Shown here piece after piece: positions 33,341 through 40,609 of a DNA stretch of 40,609 nt. Made by a program: the position numbers and the translations under genes. Location: assembly GCA_015655015.1 (NCBI GenBank), contig JAATFV010000054.1, positions 1-40,609 of the forward strand, in the 5' to 3' direction. Below the pieces are notes generated by a model that was given only the letters and a program-made list of their open reading frames with translations, ran no database searches and was not told the origin of the DNA. The stretch is from Chitinophagales bacterium (GTDB taxonomy: Bacteria; Bacteroidota; Bacteroidia; Chitinophagales; Chitinophagaceae). Positions within the stretch are counted from its first letter, which is position 1. Every line of letters starts with the position of its first letter.

Positions 33341-33380
33341 GCAGCCTTTTTATAGTTTTGCTTTTCTTTAACATTGTCAT
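33341..33380 (+). promoter_or_regulatory. Upstream block shared by the two receptor genes, copy 1
   Basis: A 40 bp block, 30 identical to 36971-37010, with the invariant core CTTTTCTTTAACAT at 33361-33374. An exact TAGTTTTG -7-like box lies inside at 33353-33360. It lies 236 bp before the ATG of the first receptor. Confidence 0.5.
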
Positions 33381-33576
33381 TCTCCTTACACTCCTGACTG
33401 TATTATTATTAATCCATATCCATGTACAAATTAACCGCTGCTTGCCTTAAAAATGGCTTATACCAGCCATACACCTTAACAATTTAGTAATATGAATATT
33501 ACTTTATGGAAACTTTAACACGTTTTCTTTGCAGCCGCAAAACACGGTAAGAAACGCCATTCAAAAACGACCATTT

Positions 33577-36500
33577 ATGATAAAACGACTACTGTTATCA
33601 GTGTTCCTTATTCTTCCTATGCTCTTTACTTTCGCCCAGGTGACGACCGGGGTAATCGCGGGTAGTGTTACTGACTCAAAGGGGCAATCCCTGGCAGGAG
33701 CTACCATAAAAGCCGTTCACCTTCCGACCGGCTCGGTCTATAATACGGTCAGTACCTCTAAAGGCACCTATACGTTACCTAATCTCCGGATAGGCGGCCC
33801 TTATACGCTGACCATCGATTATGTAGGGCACACACAAGCCAGCTATGACAACCTGAACGTAACTCTTGGTACTCCCTTAATCGTAGATGGGGTGCTGGAT
33901 ATCACAGGACAGACGATGAACGAAGTTCAGGTCACCGGCGCCCGTAAGGGAGCGATCATCAGCTCCCTTCGCAACGGCCCTTCCATCACTGTGTCCAGCA
34001 GGCAGATCCTGGAAATGCCGACTATTACACGCAGCATCACCGATCTGGCCCGGCTGACACCGCAGGCCAGCCCGCAGTATAGTTCTACCGGGCAGAACTA
34101 TGGCATTTCTTTCGCCGGGCAAAGTAATAAATACAACCAGTTTACTATTGACGGCGTCAATGCATCCGATGAATTCGGTCTTACTTCGTCCGGCACCAAC
34201 GGCGGACAGGCCAATGCGAATCCCATTCCCCTGGAAGCCATCCAGGAGCTGCAGGTTGTATTGTCTCCTTACGACATTACCCAGGGCGGCTTTACCGGCG
34301 GCGGTATGAATGCCGTTACCCGCAGCGGTACGAACACTATCCACGGTTCATTGTATGGTTTCGGCCAGAATCAGCACCTCATCGGCAAGAGCGTTCTCAA
34401 CAGGACTCCCTATCCCAAATATACCAATGCCACTTACGGCGGCAGTCTCGGCGGCGCTATCATTAAGAACAAGCTGTTCTATTATGTCAATGCCGAATTG
34501 AAGGACCAATCCACCCCGCTGGCCTATGATCCGACCGTGCCGGGCTCGGGATCCAAATTCGATGCGGCAACCCTCGAAAATCTGCGGCAGTTCGTGATGA
34601 AAACGTACGGTTTCGATCCCGGGGGATACGGCAATATCACGCCGAAGAATAAGAGCACTTCGCTCTTCGGCCGCATCGACTGGAACATCAGCGACAAGAC
34701 TAAATTAACCGTACGGGAATTATATGTGAACGCCAGTTCCGATGCTATTACCCGTTCGACCCCTACCACGCTAACCTACTCGAACAGCAGCTACAAGTTC
34801 CTTAGCAGGTCCCATTCCGTCGTAGCTGAGCTGAATTCCAATATTTCTTCCCGGGCATCCAATGTGCTTCGGGTAACGTATGCGAACGTCTATGATCACC
34901 GGCAGACGGCGGCCTTCCCCAGTCTTACTATCGACGAGGCCAACCTGCAGTACAATATCGGTTCAGATTATTCTTCCGCGGTCAACTTCCTGCGGCAGCA
35001 GTTCTGGACGGTGACGGATAATTTTACCATGTACAAAGGAGATCACACGATCACCTTCGGCACCAATAACGAGTTCTATCACACAGCCAACGGCTTCCTG
35101 CAGGACTATTACGGCGCTTATACCTATGGCAGCTTCAGTTCTCCGGTCGGTACCGGCATTGCCGCTTTCGAGGCCAACTCGGCCGCGCCCAACAGTTATT
35201 ATGCGACCTATACGACTCCGCAGGCGGCCGACCCTTATGCGACGGCCAAGATGAATGCCGGTCAGTTTGGTATCTATGCACAGGATGTCTACAGTATCAA
35301 GCGTAATTTTAAGATCACGTATGGCGTCAGGCTGGACATGCCGGCTTATTTTAACCATCCGCCGGCCAATGCCAATTTTAACAGCGATCCCACTTTTGCC
35401 GCTTATCATGTAAGCACCGACCAGATGCCTAAAGCAAGAGTCGTCGCCTCTCCCCGCATAGGCTTCAACTGGGATGTAAAAAATGACGGCAAGACGCAGC
35501 TTCGCGGCGGCGCCGGCATCTTTATGGGCCGCACGCCCTTCGTATGGCTGTCCAACCAGTATTCCAATACCGGGGTGACGAATATTACCTATAACCCGAC
35601 CGCCGCTCAGGCTGCCGCGGCAAATATCCGCTTCAACTATGATCCGAAAGACCTGCACCTGGGCGCATATATCCCCACGACGGCCCCAACGGCTACGGCT
35701 ACCACGATCAATGTAGTGGACAGGAACTTCAAGCTGCCCCGTATGTTCAGGGCTAACCTGGCATTGGATCAAAAACTGCCCTGGTGGGGCCTGATCGGCA
35801 CCATCGAAGCCATTTACACCAAGACCCTTTACGACATCAATTACCAGAACCTCAATTTGTCCGCTCCCAACGGGGTCGTGAACCTGGGGCCCACCACCCG
35901 GCCGAACTATAACCTGAAAAGGGTAACGACCAATTATACCGATGTGCTCGAGCTGATCAATACGAAAAAAGGCTATAGTTACAATTTCACCGCGCAGATC
36001 AACAAGCCGATCTCCAGGGGCTGGGCCGGTATGATCGCCTATACCTTTGGGCATTCCTATGATATCTCCGACGGTACGAGTTCCGTCGCTCTTTCGAACT
36101 GGAGGTATGCCTATAGCACCAATGGTCTGAACAACCTCGACCTGACCCATAATAATTTCGATATGGGATCCCGTATCATCGGCAACATTTCCAAACAGTT
36201 CAGGTATGCTCACGGTCATCTCGCTACTACGATCAACCTCGTTTATACCGGCCAGTCCGGCATGCCCATCTCCTACCTGTACAGCAAAGGAGTCCTGGGT
36301 GATGATGTGACCGGGGGTAATAACGGCGTAGCCAATACGCTGGTCTATCTGCCGAAGACCGCCGCCGAAGCCAATTTTGTGGATATCAAGAACTCCGATG
36401 GAAGCGTGAAGACCTCCGCCGCCCAGGAATGGACGGACTTTATGAACTTTGTTCATGGCAACAAATTCCTCAATGATCACCTGGGTCAGAATCTTCCCCG

Positions 36501-36822
36501 TAACAGCGACCGCACTCCCTGGGAGAATCATTTTGATGTTCGTATAGCTGAGAATATATTCGTTGGCGTGCACCGTCTCGACATCACGTTCGACGTAATC
36601 AATGTCAGCAACCTGATCGACAAGAACAGCGGATGGACTTATTTTCTGACCAACCAGTCGGTCAACCTGTTCACGGTATCCAGCAATCCGGGGGTAGCCA
36701 CACCGACCCAGCAGTTCGACATCACCAAGATGAACCTGATCAAAGGAGTGGAAAGGCCTTATGTCGTAGCTGATTTCACCTCCCGTTTCAGGGCTCAGCT
36801 CGGGCTGCGTTACTCGTTCTGA
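33577..36822 (+). CDS. Oar-like TonB-dependent outer-membrane receptor (first copy)
   Basis: 1081 residues from ATG 33577, which opens the signal peptide MIKRLLLSVFLILPMLFTFA then Q. The frame is open from a TTG at 33529, but that lies in a promoter-like TTTCTTTG and is unlikely. Order: signal peptide, CarboxypepD_reg-like domain (~22-105, GVIAGSVTDSKGQSLAGATI), plug (~120-240, NKYNQFTIDGVNASDEFGL and SPYDITQGGFTGGGMNAVTR), then an outer-membrane beta-barrel ending LGLRYSF with a C-terminal aromatic residue. It resembles the Myxococcus Oar group rather than SusC: no VVVTGYG motif and no SusD partner next to it. Substrate unknown; peptide or protein-derived cargo is one possibility. A perfect terminator follows. 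Confidence 0.92.
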   Translation: MIKRLLLSVFLILPMLFTFAQVTTGVIAGSVTDSKGQSLAGATIKAVHLPTGSVYNTVSTSKGTYTLPNLRIGGPYTLTIDYVGHTQASYDNLNVTLGTPLIVDGVLDITGQTMNEVQVTGARKGAIISSLRNGPSITVSSRQILEMPTITRSITDLARLTPQASPQYSSTGQNYGISFAGQSNKYNQFTIDGVNASDEFGLTSSGTNGGQANANPIPLEAIQELQVVLSPYDITQGGFTGGGMNAVTRSGTNTIHGSLYGFGQNQHLIGKSVLNRTPYPKYTNATYGGSLGGAIIKNKLFYYVNAELKDQSTPLAYDPTVPGSGSKFDAATLENLRQFVMKTYGFDPGGYGNITPKNKSTSLFGRIDWNISDKTKLTVRELYVNASSDAITRSTPTTLTYSNSSYKFLSRSHSVVAELNSNISSRASNVLRVTYANVYDHRQTAAFPSLTIDEANLQYNIGSDYSSAVNFLRQQFWTVTDNFTMYKGDHTITFGTNNEFYHTANGFLQDYYGAYTYGSFSSPVGTGIAAFEANSAAPNSYYATYTTPQAADPYATAKMNAGQFGIYAQDVYSIKRNFKITYGVRLDMPAYFNHPPANANFNSDPTFAAYHVSTDQMPKARVVASPRIGFNWDVKNDGKTQLRGGAGIFMGRTPFVWLSNQYSNTGVTNITYNPTAAQAAAANIRFNYDPKDLHLGAYIPTTAPTATATTINVVDRNFKLPRMFRANLALDQKLPWWGLIGTIEAIYTKTLYDINYQNLNLSAPNGVVNLGPTTRPNYNLKRVTTNYTDVLELINTKKGYSYNFTAQINKPISRGWAGMIAYTFGHSYDISDGTSSVALSNWRYAYSTNGLNNLDLTHNNFDMGSRIIGNISKQFRYAHGHLATTINLVYTGQSGMPISYLYSKGVLGDDVTGGNNGVANTLVYLPKTAAEANFVDIKNSDGSVKTSAAQEWTDFMNFVHGNKFLNDHLGQNLPRNSDRTPWENHFDVRIAENIFVGVHRLDITFDVINVSNLIDKNSGWTYFLTNQSVNLFTVSSNPGVATPTQQFDITKMNLIKGVERPYVVADFTSRFRAQLGLRYSF

Positions 36823-36894
36823 TCAACTAAAAAGTTATTCGTCCTGGTGAACCAATAAGATTTTCTTTCTGATCAAATAATAAATAGTTTAAAT

Positions 36895-36941
36895 ATAAAC
36901 AAAGAAGCCTCAAATGATCATTTTGAGGCTTCTTTGTTTAT
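36895..36941 (+). terminator. Perfect 20 bp-stem terminator after the first receptor
   Basis: ATAAACAAAGAAGCCTCAAA (36895-36914) pairs perfectly with 36922-36941; the loop is TGATCAT. Both arms end in A/T runs, so it could work in either direction. Confidence 0.9.
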
Positions 36942-36970
36942 AACTTGTTAAGATTATTTAATAAACTAAT

Positions 36971-37010
36971 ACAACATTTTTATACATTTACTTTTCTTTA
37001 ACATATCAAT
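36971..37010 (+). promoter_or_regulatory. Upstream block shared by the two receptor genes, copy 2
   Basis: It matches 33341-33380 at 30 of 40 positions, with the same core CTTTTCTTTAACAT at 36991-37004. It lies 167 bp before the ATG of the second receptor. Confidence 0.5.
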
Positions 37011-37137
37011 TTCTGATCTCATATCCTCTCTTAAGACCATCCCTGCCGCCCTGTCATTGTGTTCATGATTTCATAACGGCCCGATAACCGTGTCCATACA
37101 TTAACGTTATTCCTTTGTAACTGCAAAACCAACTATT

Positions 37138-40100
37138 ATGATAAGACACCTTCTGCTATTAACCTCTTTTATTCTTTGTGTATTTTATACATTTGCACAG
37201 GAGACCACCTCTGACATTCAGGGAACGGTTTCCGACGGAAAAACCGCTCTTGCGGGCGCTACCGTAACAGCCTTGCATACGCCTACCGGCACCCGGTATA
37301 CTACCACTACCCGTAAAGATGGCCGGTTCAATCTGGCTAATGTCCGTATCGGCGGGCCTTATACGATAACGGTGACTTTCGTGGGCTTCAAAGAAGAGAA
37401 ACAGGAAAATATCACCCTATCGCTCGGCCAGGAGTTCAAGGCAGACTTCGCGATGTCGCAGGATGCCAAACAATTATCGGAAGTAATAGTCAGTGGCGGC
37501 CGGCAGGGAAAGATCTTCAATACCAGCCATACGGGCAGCCAGGAGGTCATCACCCGGGCCCAGATCGAAAGGTTACCTACTGTCAACCGGTCTCTGCAGG
37601 ATTTTGCCAAGCTTACTCCTACGGCCAATATAGCAACGTCTAACGGGCAGGCGATCGGTATGTCTTTTGGAGGTCAGAGCAACCAGTACAATAACCTGAC
37701 CATTGACGGGGCCAATTTCAACAACTCTTTTGGCCTGTCGGGAACGTTGGGGGGGCAGACGAATTCCCAGCCGATCAGCCTGGATGCCATCGAGCAGATC
37801 CAGGTGAACATCTCCCCTTATGATGTCAGGCAGGGAGGTTTTTCCGGGGCAGGGGTCAATGGAGTGACCAAGAGCGGAAGCAATACGTTCCGGGGGACCG
37901 TCTATGATTACACCAAAGGGGCAAGTACCCAGGGGTATAATGTTCATACCACCACCGTACCCAAACAGACTTTCAGTTACAGCCTGCGCGGCGCGGCCCT
38001 GGGAGGCGCTTTTATCCAGAATAAATTATTCTTTTTCGTCAGTGTGGAACAGGAAAGAAGGACGGATCCCGGTACTTCCTATATCGCTTCGGACGCCAAT
38101 CATACTCCCAATATCTCCAGCGTATCCAATGCCAATGCCGATACCCTCCAGGCGCTGCGCAATTTTCTCATGAAGCCCGTAGCCCAGGGCGGTTATGGAT
38201 ATGATCCGGGAGCTTTCCAGGGTTACAGCTACAAGACCCAGAGTGACAAGGTGACTGCTAAGCTGGACTGGAATATCGACAGCCGCAACACGTTATCCAT
38301 TAAATACAATTATCTGAAATCTTCCAGGGATGCTCCGGCCAGCAATAGCGGTTCCGTCAACACGATCTACGGACGCACCCCCGGCCAGTATGCCATGCCC
38401 TTCTACAGCAGCGGTTATACCATCAATAACAATTTCAATATTTACATTGCGGAGCTGAATACCAGGTTCAGCAACAAGGCCAGCAACAAATTACAGGCAG
38501 GTTATACCGCTCTGCGGGATTCCCGCACGGCCTTGTCCCCTTCGGCTTTCCCCCTGGTGGACATTCTGGACGGGGCCGGTAATCCTTACACCTCATTCGG
38601 GTATGAACAATATACTTATGGCAACCTTTTAAAGACGGACGTTTACCAGTTCTCCGATATCTTCACCTATTATACCGGCAGCCACGAGCTGACGCTCGGT
38701 ACGCAGGATTCCTGGAAATCCTATAAGAACGGCTTCTCTCCATCCTATGACGGCGTATTCCGTTTTGCCAGCCTGTCTGATTTTTATAATAACAAGCCGG
38801 CCCTCCGGTATGATCTTTCAGCCTCCCTTACGAAGGATGGCTCTTTTCCCCTGGTAGGCCCTAAGGACCAGGAATACGGATTCTTTATCCAGGACAAATG
38901 GCGGATCAGGAACAATTTCACCGTTACCTATGGCTTACGGGCGGATATAGCCGCTTTTCAGAATACATTCCTGTACAATCCGGTCGTGGATACGCTCGCA
39001 CAGTTCAGGAATGGCGTTCATGTCAATACGGGACAAGGTCCCAAGACCAGTGTCCAGTTCTCTCCCAGGGTCGGATTCAACTGGGATGTCAACAGCGATC
39101 AAAAGACCCAGGTACGGGGCGGTATAGGGTTGTTCCAGGGCCCTCCTCCTTTCGTATGGATCAGCAACCAGGCCAGCAACAGCGGTGTAGCATTGTTCGG
39201 CTCTATCAGCAACGGAGCCGGTTATGTTTTTAATCCGAACGTAGACGCCTACAGGAGTCAGATCACTTCCGCCGCCGGCGGATTGAGCAAATCTTACAGC
39301 ATCAATGTAACGGATCCCCATTTCAAGTTTCCCCAGGCGCTGAAGTCCAGCCTGGCTATCGATCAGAAGCTGCCTGATAATTTTGTCGTTACGCTGGAAG
39401 CCTCTTATGCAAAGGATGTCAATGCAGCCTTCTTCCAGAATATCAATCTGCCTACTACCGGGACTACGCTGGCCGGCGCCGATAACAGGATCCGTTATTA
39501 TGCCAACCAGATCTATCCGGTCGGCGGATCCGCTGCATCCTCCGTCAACAATCCGGCTATCGGTAATGCCATTTATATGACGAACGTAAATGGCGGGTAT
39601 GCGTATAACCTTACTTTACAGGTGCAAAAGACTTTCCGTAACCTGTACCTGGATGTGGCCTATTCTTATATGAAATCCAAGGATGTCATGGTCGGCGGTT
39701 CAACGGCATCGACCATGTGGGGTTCCAAGCCGACGGTGGGCGATCCCAACAATCCGGAAGTAGGGTATTCCAATGCCTATCTGCCGCACCGGGTCATTGC
39801 CGCCGCCTCTTACCGGATAGAATATGCCAAACACCTGGCCACTTCCATAGGATTGTTCTATGAAGCCGCTCCGGCCGGCGTAGGTTCTTATACTTACAAC
39901 GGGGACTTGCTGAACACCTCTTTTACCAATAACGTCCTGATGTATATTCCCAGGAATGCCGGCGAGATCAACCTCGAGGCAAGCGCTCCCAGCAGCAGCG
40001 GGGTCGTCGATCCCCGTACTCCCGCACAGATCTGGTCGCAGCTGAACAGCTTTATCAGCCAGGACCCTTATCTGAGCAAACACCGCGGTCAGTACGCCCA

Positions 40101-40449
40101 GCGCAATGCCCTGGTCTATCCCTGGTTCAAACGACTGGACCTGAACGTTACCCAGGATATCTATTTCTTTACAGGGAAAGAACATAAGGACAGGCATACG
40201 CTCCGGGTCACTATGGATATCGTGAATGTAGGCAACCTGCTGAGCAAGAACTGGGGCGTCTACAAACTCCCCAATGCGACCAGCTTCCTGAAATATGATA
40301 AGATGGCAGCCGATGGAAAGACGCCTATATTCTCTTTCCCTTTTGCCGATCCGAATAACCTGGTACCTTATACCAGCTCATTCAGGGATGATACCAGTAT
40401 CTTGTCACGCTGGCAGATGCAGTTAGGATTCAGATACCTGTTCAATTAA
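37138..40449 (+). CDS. Oar-like TonB-dependent outer-membrane receptor (second copy)
   Basis: 1103 residues: signal peptide (MIRHLLLLTSFILCVFYTFA then Q), CarboxypepD_reg-like domain (~25-110, DIQGTVSDGKTALAGATVTA), plug (~125-245, NQYNNLTIDGANFNNSFGL and SPYDVRQGGFSGAGVNGVTK) and a barrel ending MQLGFRYLFN. It is clearly paralogous to the preceding gene (shared phrases: IGGPYT, DYDV/YDIT-QGGF, KLFFFV/KLFYYV, FNWDVN/K, KTQ.RGG.G.F), but diverged through most of the barrel, so this is an old tandem duplication. An acquired or altered substrate range is likely. No SusD-like lipoprotein follows; transcription ends at the hairpin at 40463. Confidence 0.92.
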   Translation: MIRHLLLLTSFILCVFYTFAQETTSDIQGTVSDGKTALAGATVTALHTPTGTRYTTTTRKDGRFNLANVRIGGPYTITVTFVGFKEEKQENITLSLGQEFKADFAMSQDAKQLSEVIVSGGRQGKIFNTSHTGSQEVITRAQIERLPTVNRSLQDFAKLTPTANIATSNGQAIGMSFGGQSNQYNNLTIDGANFNNSFGLSGTLGGQTNSQPISLDAIEQIQVNISPYDVRQGGFSGAGVNGVTKSGSNTFRGTVYDYTKGASTQGYNVHTTTVPKQTFSYSLRGAALGGAFIQNKLFFFVSVEQERRTDPGTSYIASDANHTPNISSVSNANADTLQALRNFLMKPVAQGGYGYDPGAFQGYSYKTQSDKVTAKLDWNIDSRNTLSIKYNYLKSSRDAPASNSGSVNTIYGRTPGQYAMPFYSSGYTINNNFNIYIAELNTRFSNKASNKLQAGYTALRDSRTALSPSAFPLVDILDGAGNPYTSFGYEQYTYGNLLKTDVYQFSDIFTYYTGSHELTLGTQDSWKSYKNGFSPSYDGVFRFASLSDFYNNKPALRYDLSASLTKDGSFPLVGPKDQEYGFFIQDKWRIRNNFTVTYGLRADIAAFQNTFLYNPVVDTLAQFRNGVHVNTGQGPKTSVQFSPRVGFNWDVNSDQKTQVRGGIGLFQGPPPFVWISNQASNSGVALFGSISNGAGYVFNPNVDAYRSQITSAAGGLSKSYSINVTDPHFKFPQALKSSLAIDQKLPDNFVVTLEASYAKDVNAAFFQNINLPTTGTTLAGADNRIRYYANQIYPVGGSAASSVNNPAIGNAIYMTNVNGGYAYNLTLQVQKTFRNLYLDVAYSYMKSKDVMVGGSTASTMWGSKPTVGDPNNPEVGYSNAYLPHRVIAAASYRIEYAKHLATSIGLFYEAAPAGVGSYTYNGDLLNTSFTNNVLMYIPRNAGEINLEASAPSSSGVVDPRTPAQIWSQLNSFISQDPYLSKHRGQYAQRNALVYPWFKRLDLNVTQDIYFFTGKEHKDRHTLRVTMDIVNVGNLLSKNWGVYKLPNATSFLKYDKMAADGKTPIFSFPFADPNNLVPYTSSFRDDTSILSRWQMQLGFRYLFN

Positions 40450-40462
40450 TTCATCTACCGAT

Positions 40463-40498
40463 ATAAAAAATCCCGGGACGGCTCCCGGGATTTTTTAT
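40463..40498. terminator. Perfect 16 bp-stem bidirectional terminator
   Basis: ATAAAAAATCCCGGGA-CGGC-TCCCGGGATTTTTTAT: A-run on one side and T-run on the other, so it can terminate both the receptor (plus) and the convergent gene (minus). Confidence 0.92.
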
Positions 40499-40515
40499 GC
40501 CGTACAGGCAAACTC

Positions 40516-40609
40516 TTATTTTCCCCATCCCCATCTCAGAAACTCCGGCATGGCCATGGCCCAGGTAGCCACCTCATGCCGTCCTCCGGCTATCTCCCAA
40601 TAACGTATA
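40516..40609 (-). CDS. C-terminus of an alpha/beta-hydrolase (esterase-like) protein, cut by window edge
   Basis: On the minus strand the frame from the right edge reads RYWEIAGGRHEVATWAMAMP followed by EFLRWGWGK and the TAA at 40516-40518. A GG-x-H-x2-x-TW-x-x-x-x-x-EFLxW end is what one sees at the C-terminus of exported esterase/PHB-depolymerase-like alpha/beta hydrolases, where that His completes the catalytic triad. Only ~30 residues are visible, so the family call is tentative. It converges with the second receptor across a bidirectional terminator. Confidence 0.6.
   Translation of the reverse strand, partial: IRYWEIAGGRHEVATWAMAMPEFLRWGWGK

Larger units (their letters stand above)
33119..33576. 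other. 458 bp intergenic region between ribBA and the first Oar-like receptor
   Basis: It contains the ribBA promoter candidate, a TAGTTTTG box (33353-33360) and a 40 bp block (33341-33380) matching 36971-37010 before the second receptor at 30 of 40 positions. A TTTTCTTTGC box ends at 33531. I see no gene in it. Confidence 0.6.
36823..37137 (+). other. 315 bp spacer between the two receptor genes
   Basis: It holds the terminator of the first receptor (36895-36941), the shared upstream block (36971-37010) and a TTCCTTTG box just before the second receptor. No gene is visible. Confidence 0.6.

Noticed and set aside
34963..36573. Long (536-codon) open frame on the minus strand inside the first receptor gene
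   Set aside because: It is antisense to a well-conserved TonB-receptor barrel with matching codon pattern, has no recognisable domain, and reflects codon bias of the real gene.
33577..40449. SusC/SusD polysaccharide-utilisation locus
   Set aside because: The receptors are Oar-like, without a VVVTGYG plug signature, and no SusD-like lipoprotein or glycoside hydrolase follows.

Overview
The window looks like a chromosomal segment of a Bacteroidota bacterium, most likely of the Chitinophagaceae/Chitinophagales. The evidence is a C-terminal type IX secretion (T9SS) sorting domain, two Oar-like TonB-dependent receptors with carboxypeptidase-like N-terminal extensions, a DUF3810 zincin, a DUF1572/DinB protein, an ECF sigma/anti-sigma pair of Bacteroidota type, a large TamB, and several TAnnTTTG promoter elements with few strong Shine-Dalgarno sites. 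No rRNA, tRNA, CRISPR array, prophage or complete insertion sequence was found. Most genes are housekeeping or envelope genes, closely packed on both strands.

Layout. 1-8.7 kb: end of a DUF2130 gene, a phosphopantetheinyl transferase, dCTP deaminase, DUF3810 membrane protease-like protein, an acyl-CoA carboxylase beta subunit with RNase HI just downstream, two related small coiled-coil/TM proteins, mannose-6-phosphate isomerase, a YraN nuclease-like protein and a YkgJ cysteine-cluster protein. 8.8-13.6 kb: a XerD-type recombinase, then the most unusual locus. A Cys-domain/T9SS protein is divergent from an ECF sigma factor, whose gene overlaps (ATGA) a chimeric anti-sigma/TonB-like protein, followed 11 bp later by a Crp/Fnr regulator. 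13.9-15.6 kb: an ice-binding-like (DUF3494) surface lipoprotein with a perfect terminator, and a DUF4406 protein. 15.6-23.3 kb (minus strand): an SSS symporter overlapping a 42-residue membrane protein, a second small membrane protein, a PIG-L deacetylase and an M14 carboxypeptidase-like protein. 23.5-33.1 kb: gamma-glutamyltransferase, DUF1572, Uma2 nuclease, TamB and RibBA. 33.3-40.5 kb: two tandem Oar-like receptors sharing an upstream element and each followed by a long perfect terminator hairpin. At the right edge, on the minus strand, lies the C-terminus of an alpha/beta-hydrolase-like protein.

Two themes stand out. First, the sigma locus: the anti-sigma protein joins a Bacteroidota anti-sigma-like N-terminus, one TM helix, a SusC-type carboxypeptidase-like extension with the receptor signature VVVSGYG, and a TonB-C-like C-terminus. 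The divergent T9SS protein carries a second copy of that signature (VVVRGYG) although it is no receptor. This suggests a trans-envelope signalling module that borrows receptor and TonB parts in one polypeptide. Second, short in-frame repeat expansions (21-24 bp units, or 14 bp read in three frames) sit inside or at the end of several otherwise conserved genes (symporter, M14 peptidase, anti-sigma protein, Uma2; a non-periodic insert in the carboxylase). Similar arrays lie between genes, and a dispersed element occurs as two inverted copies 17.5 kb apart.
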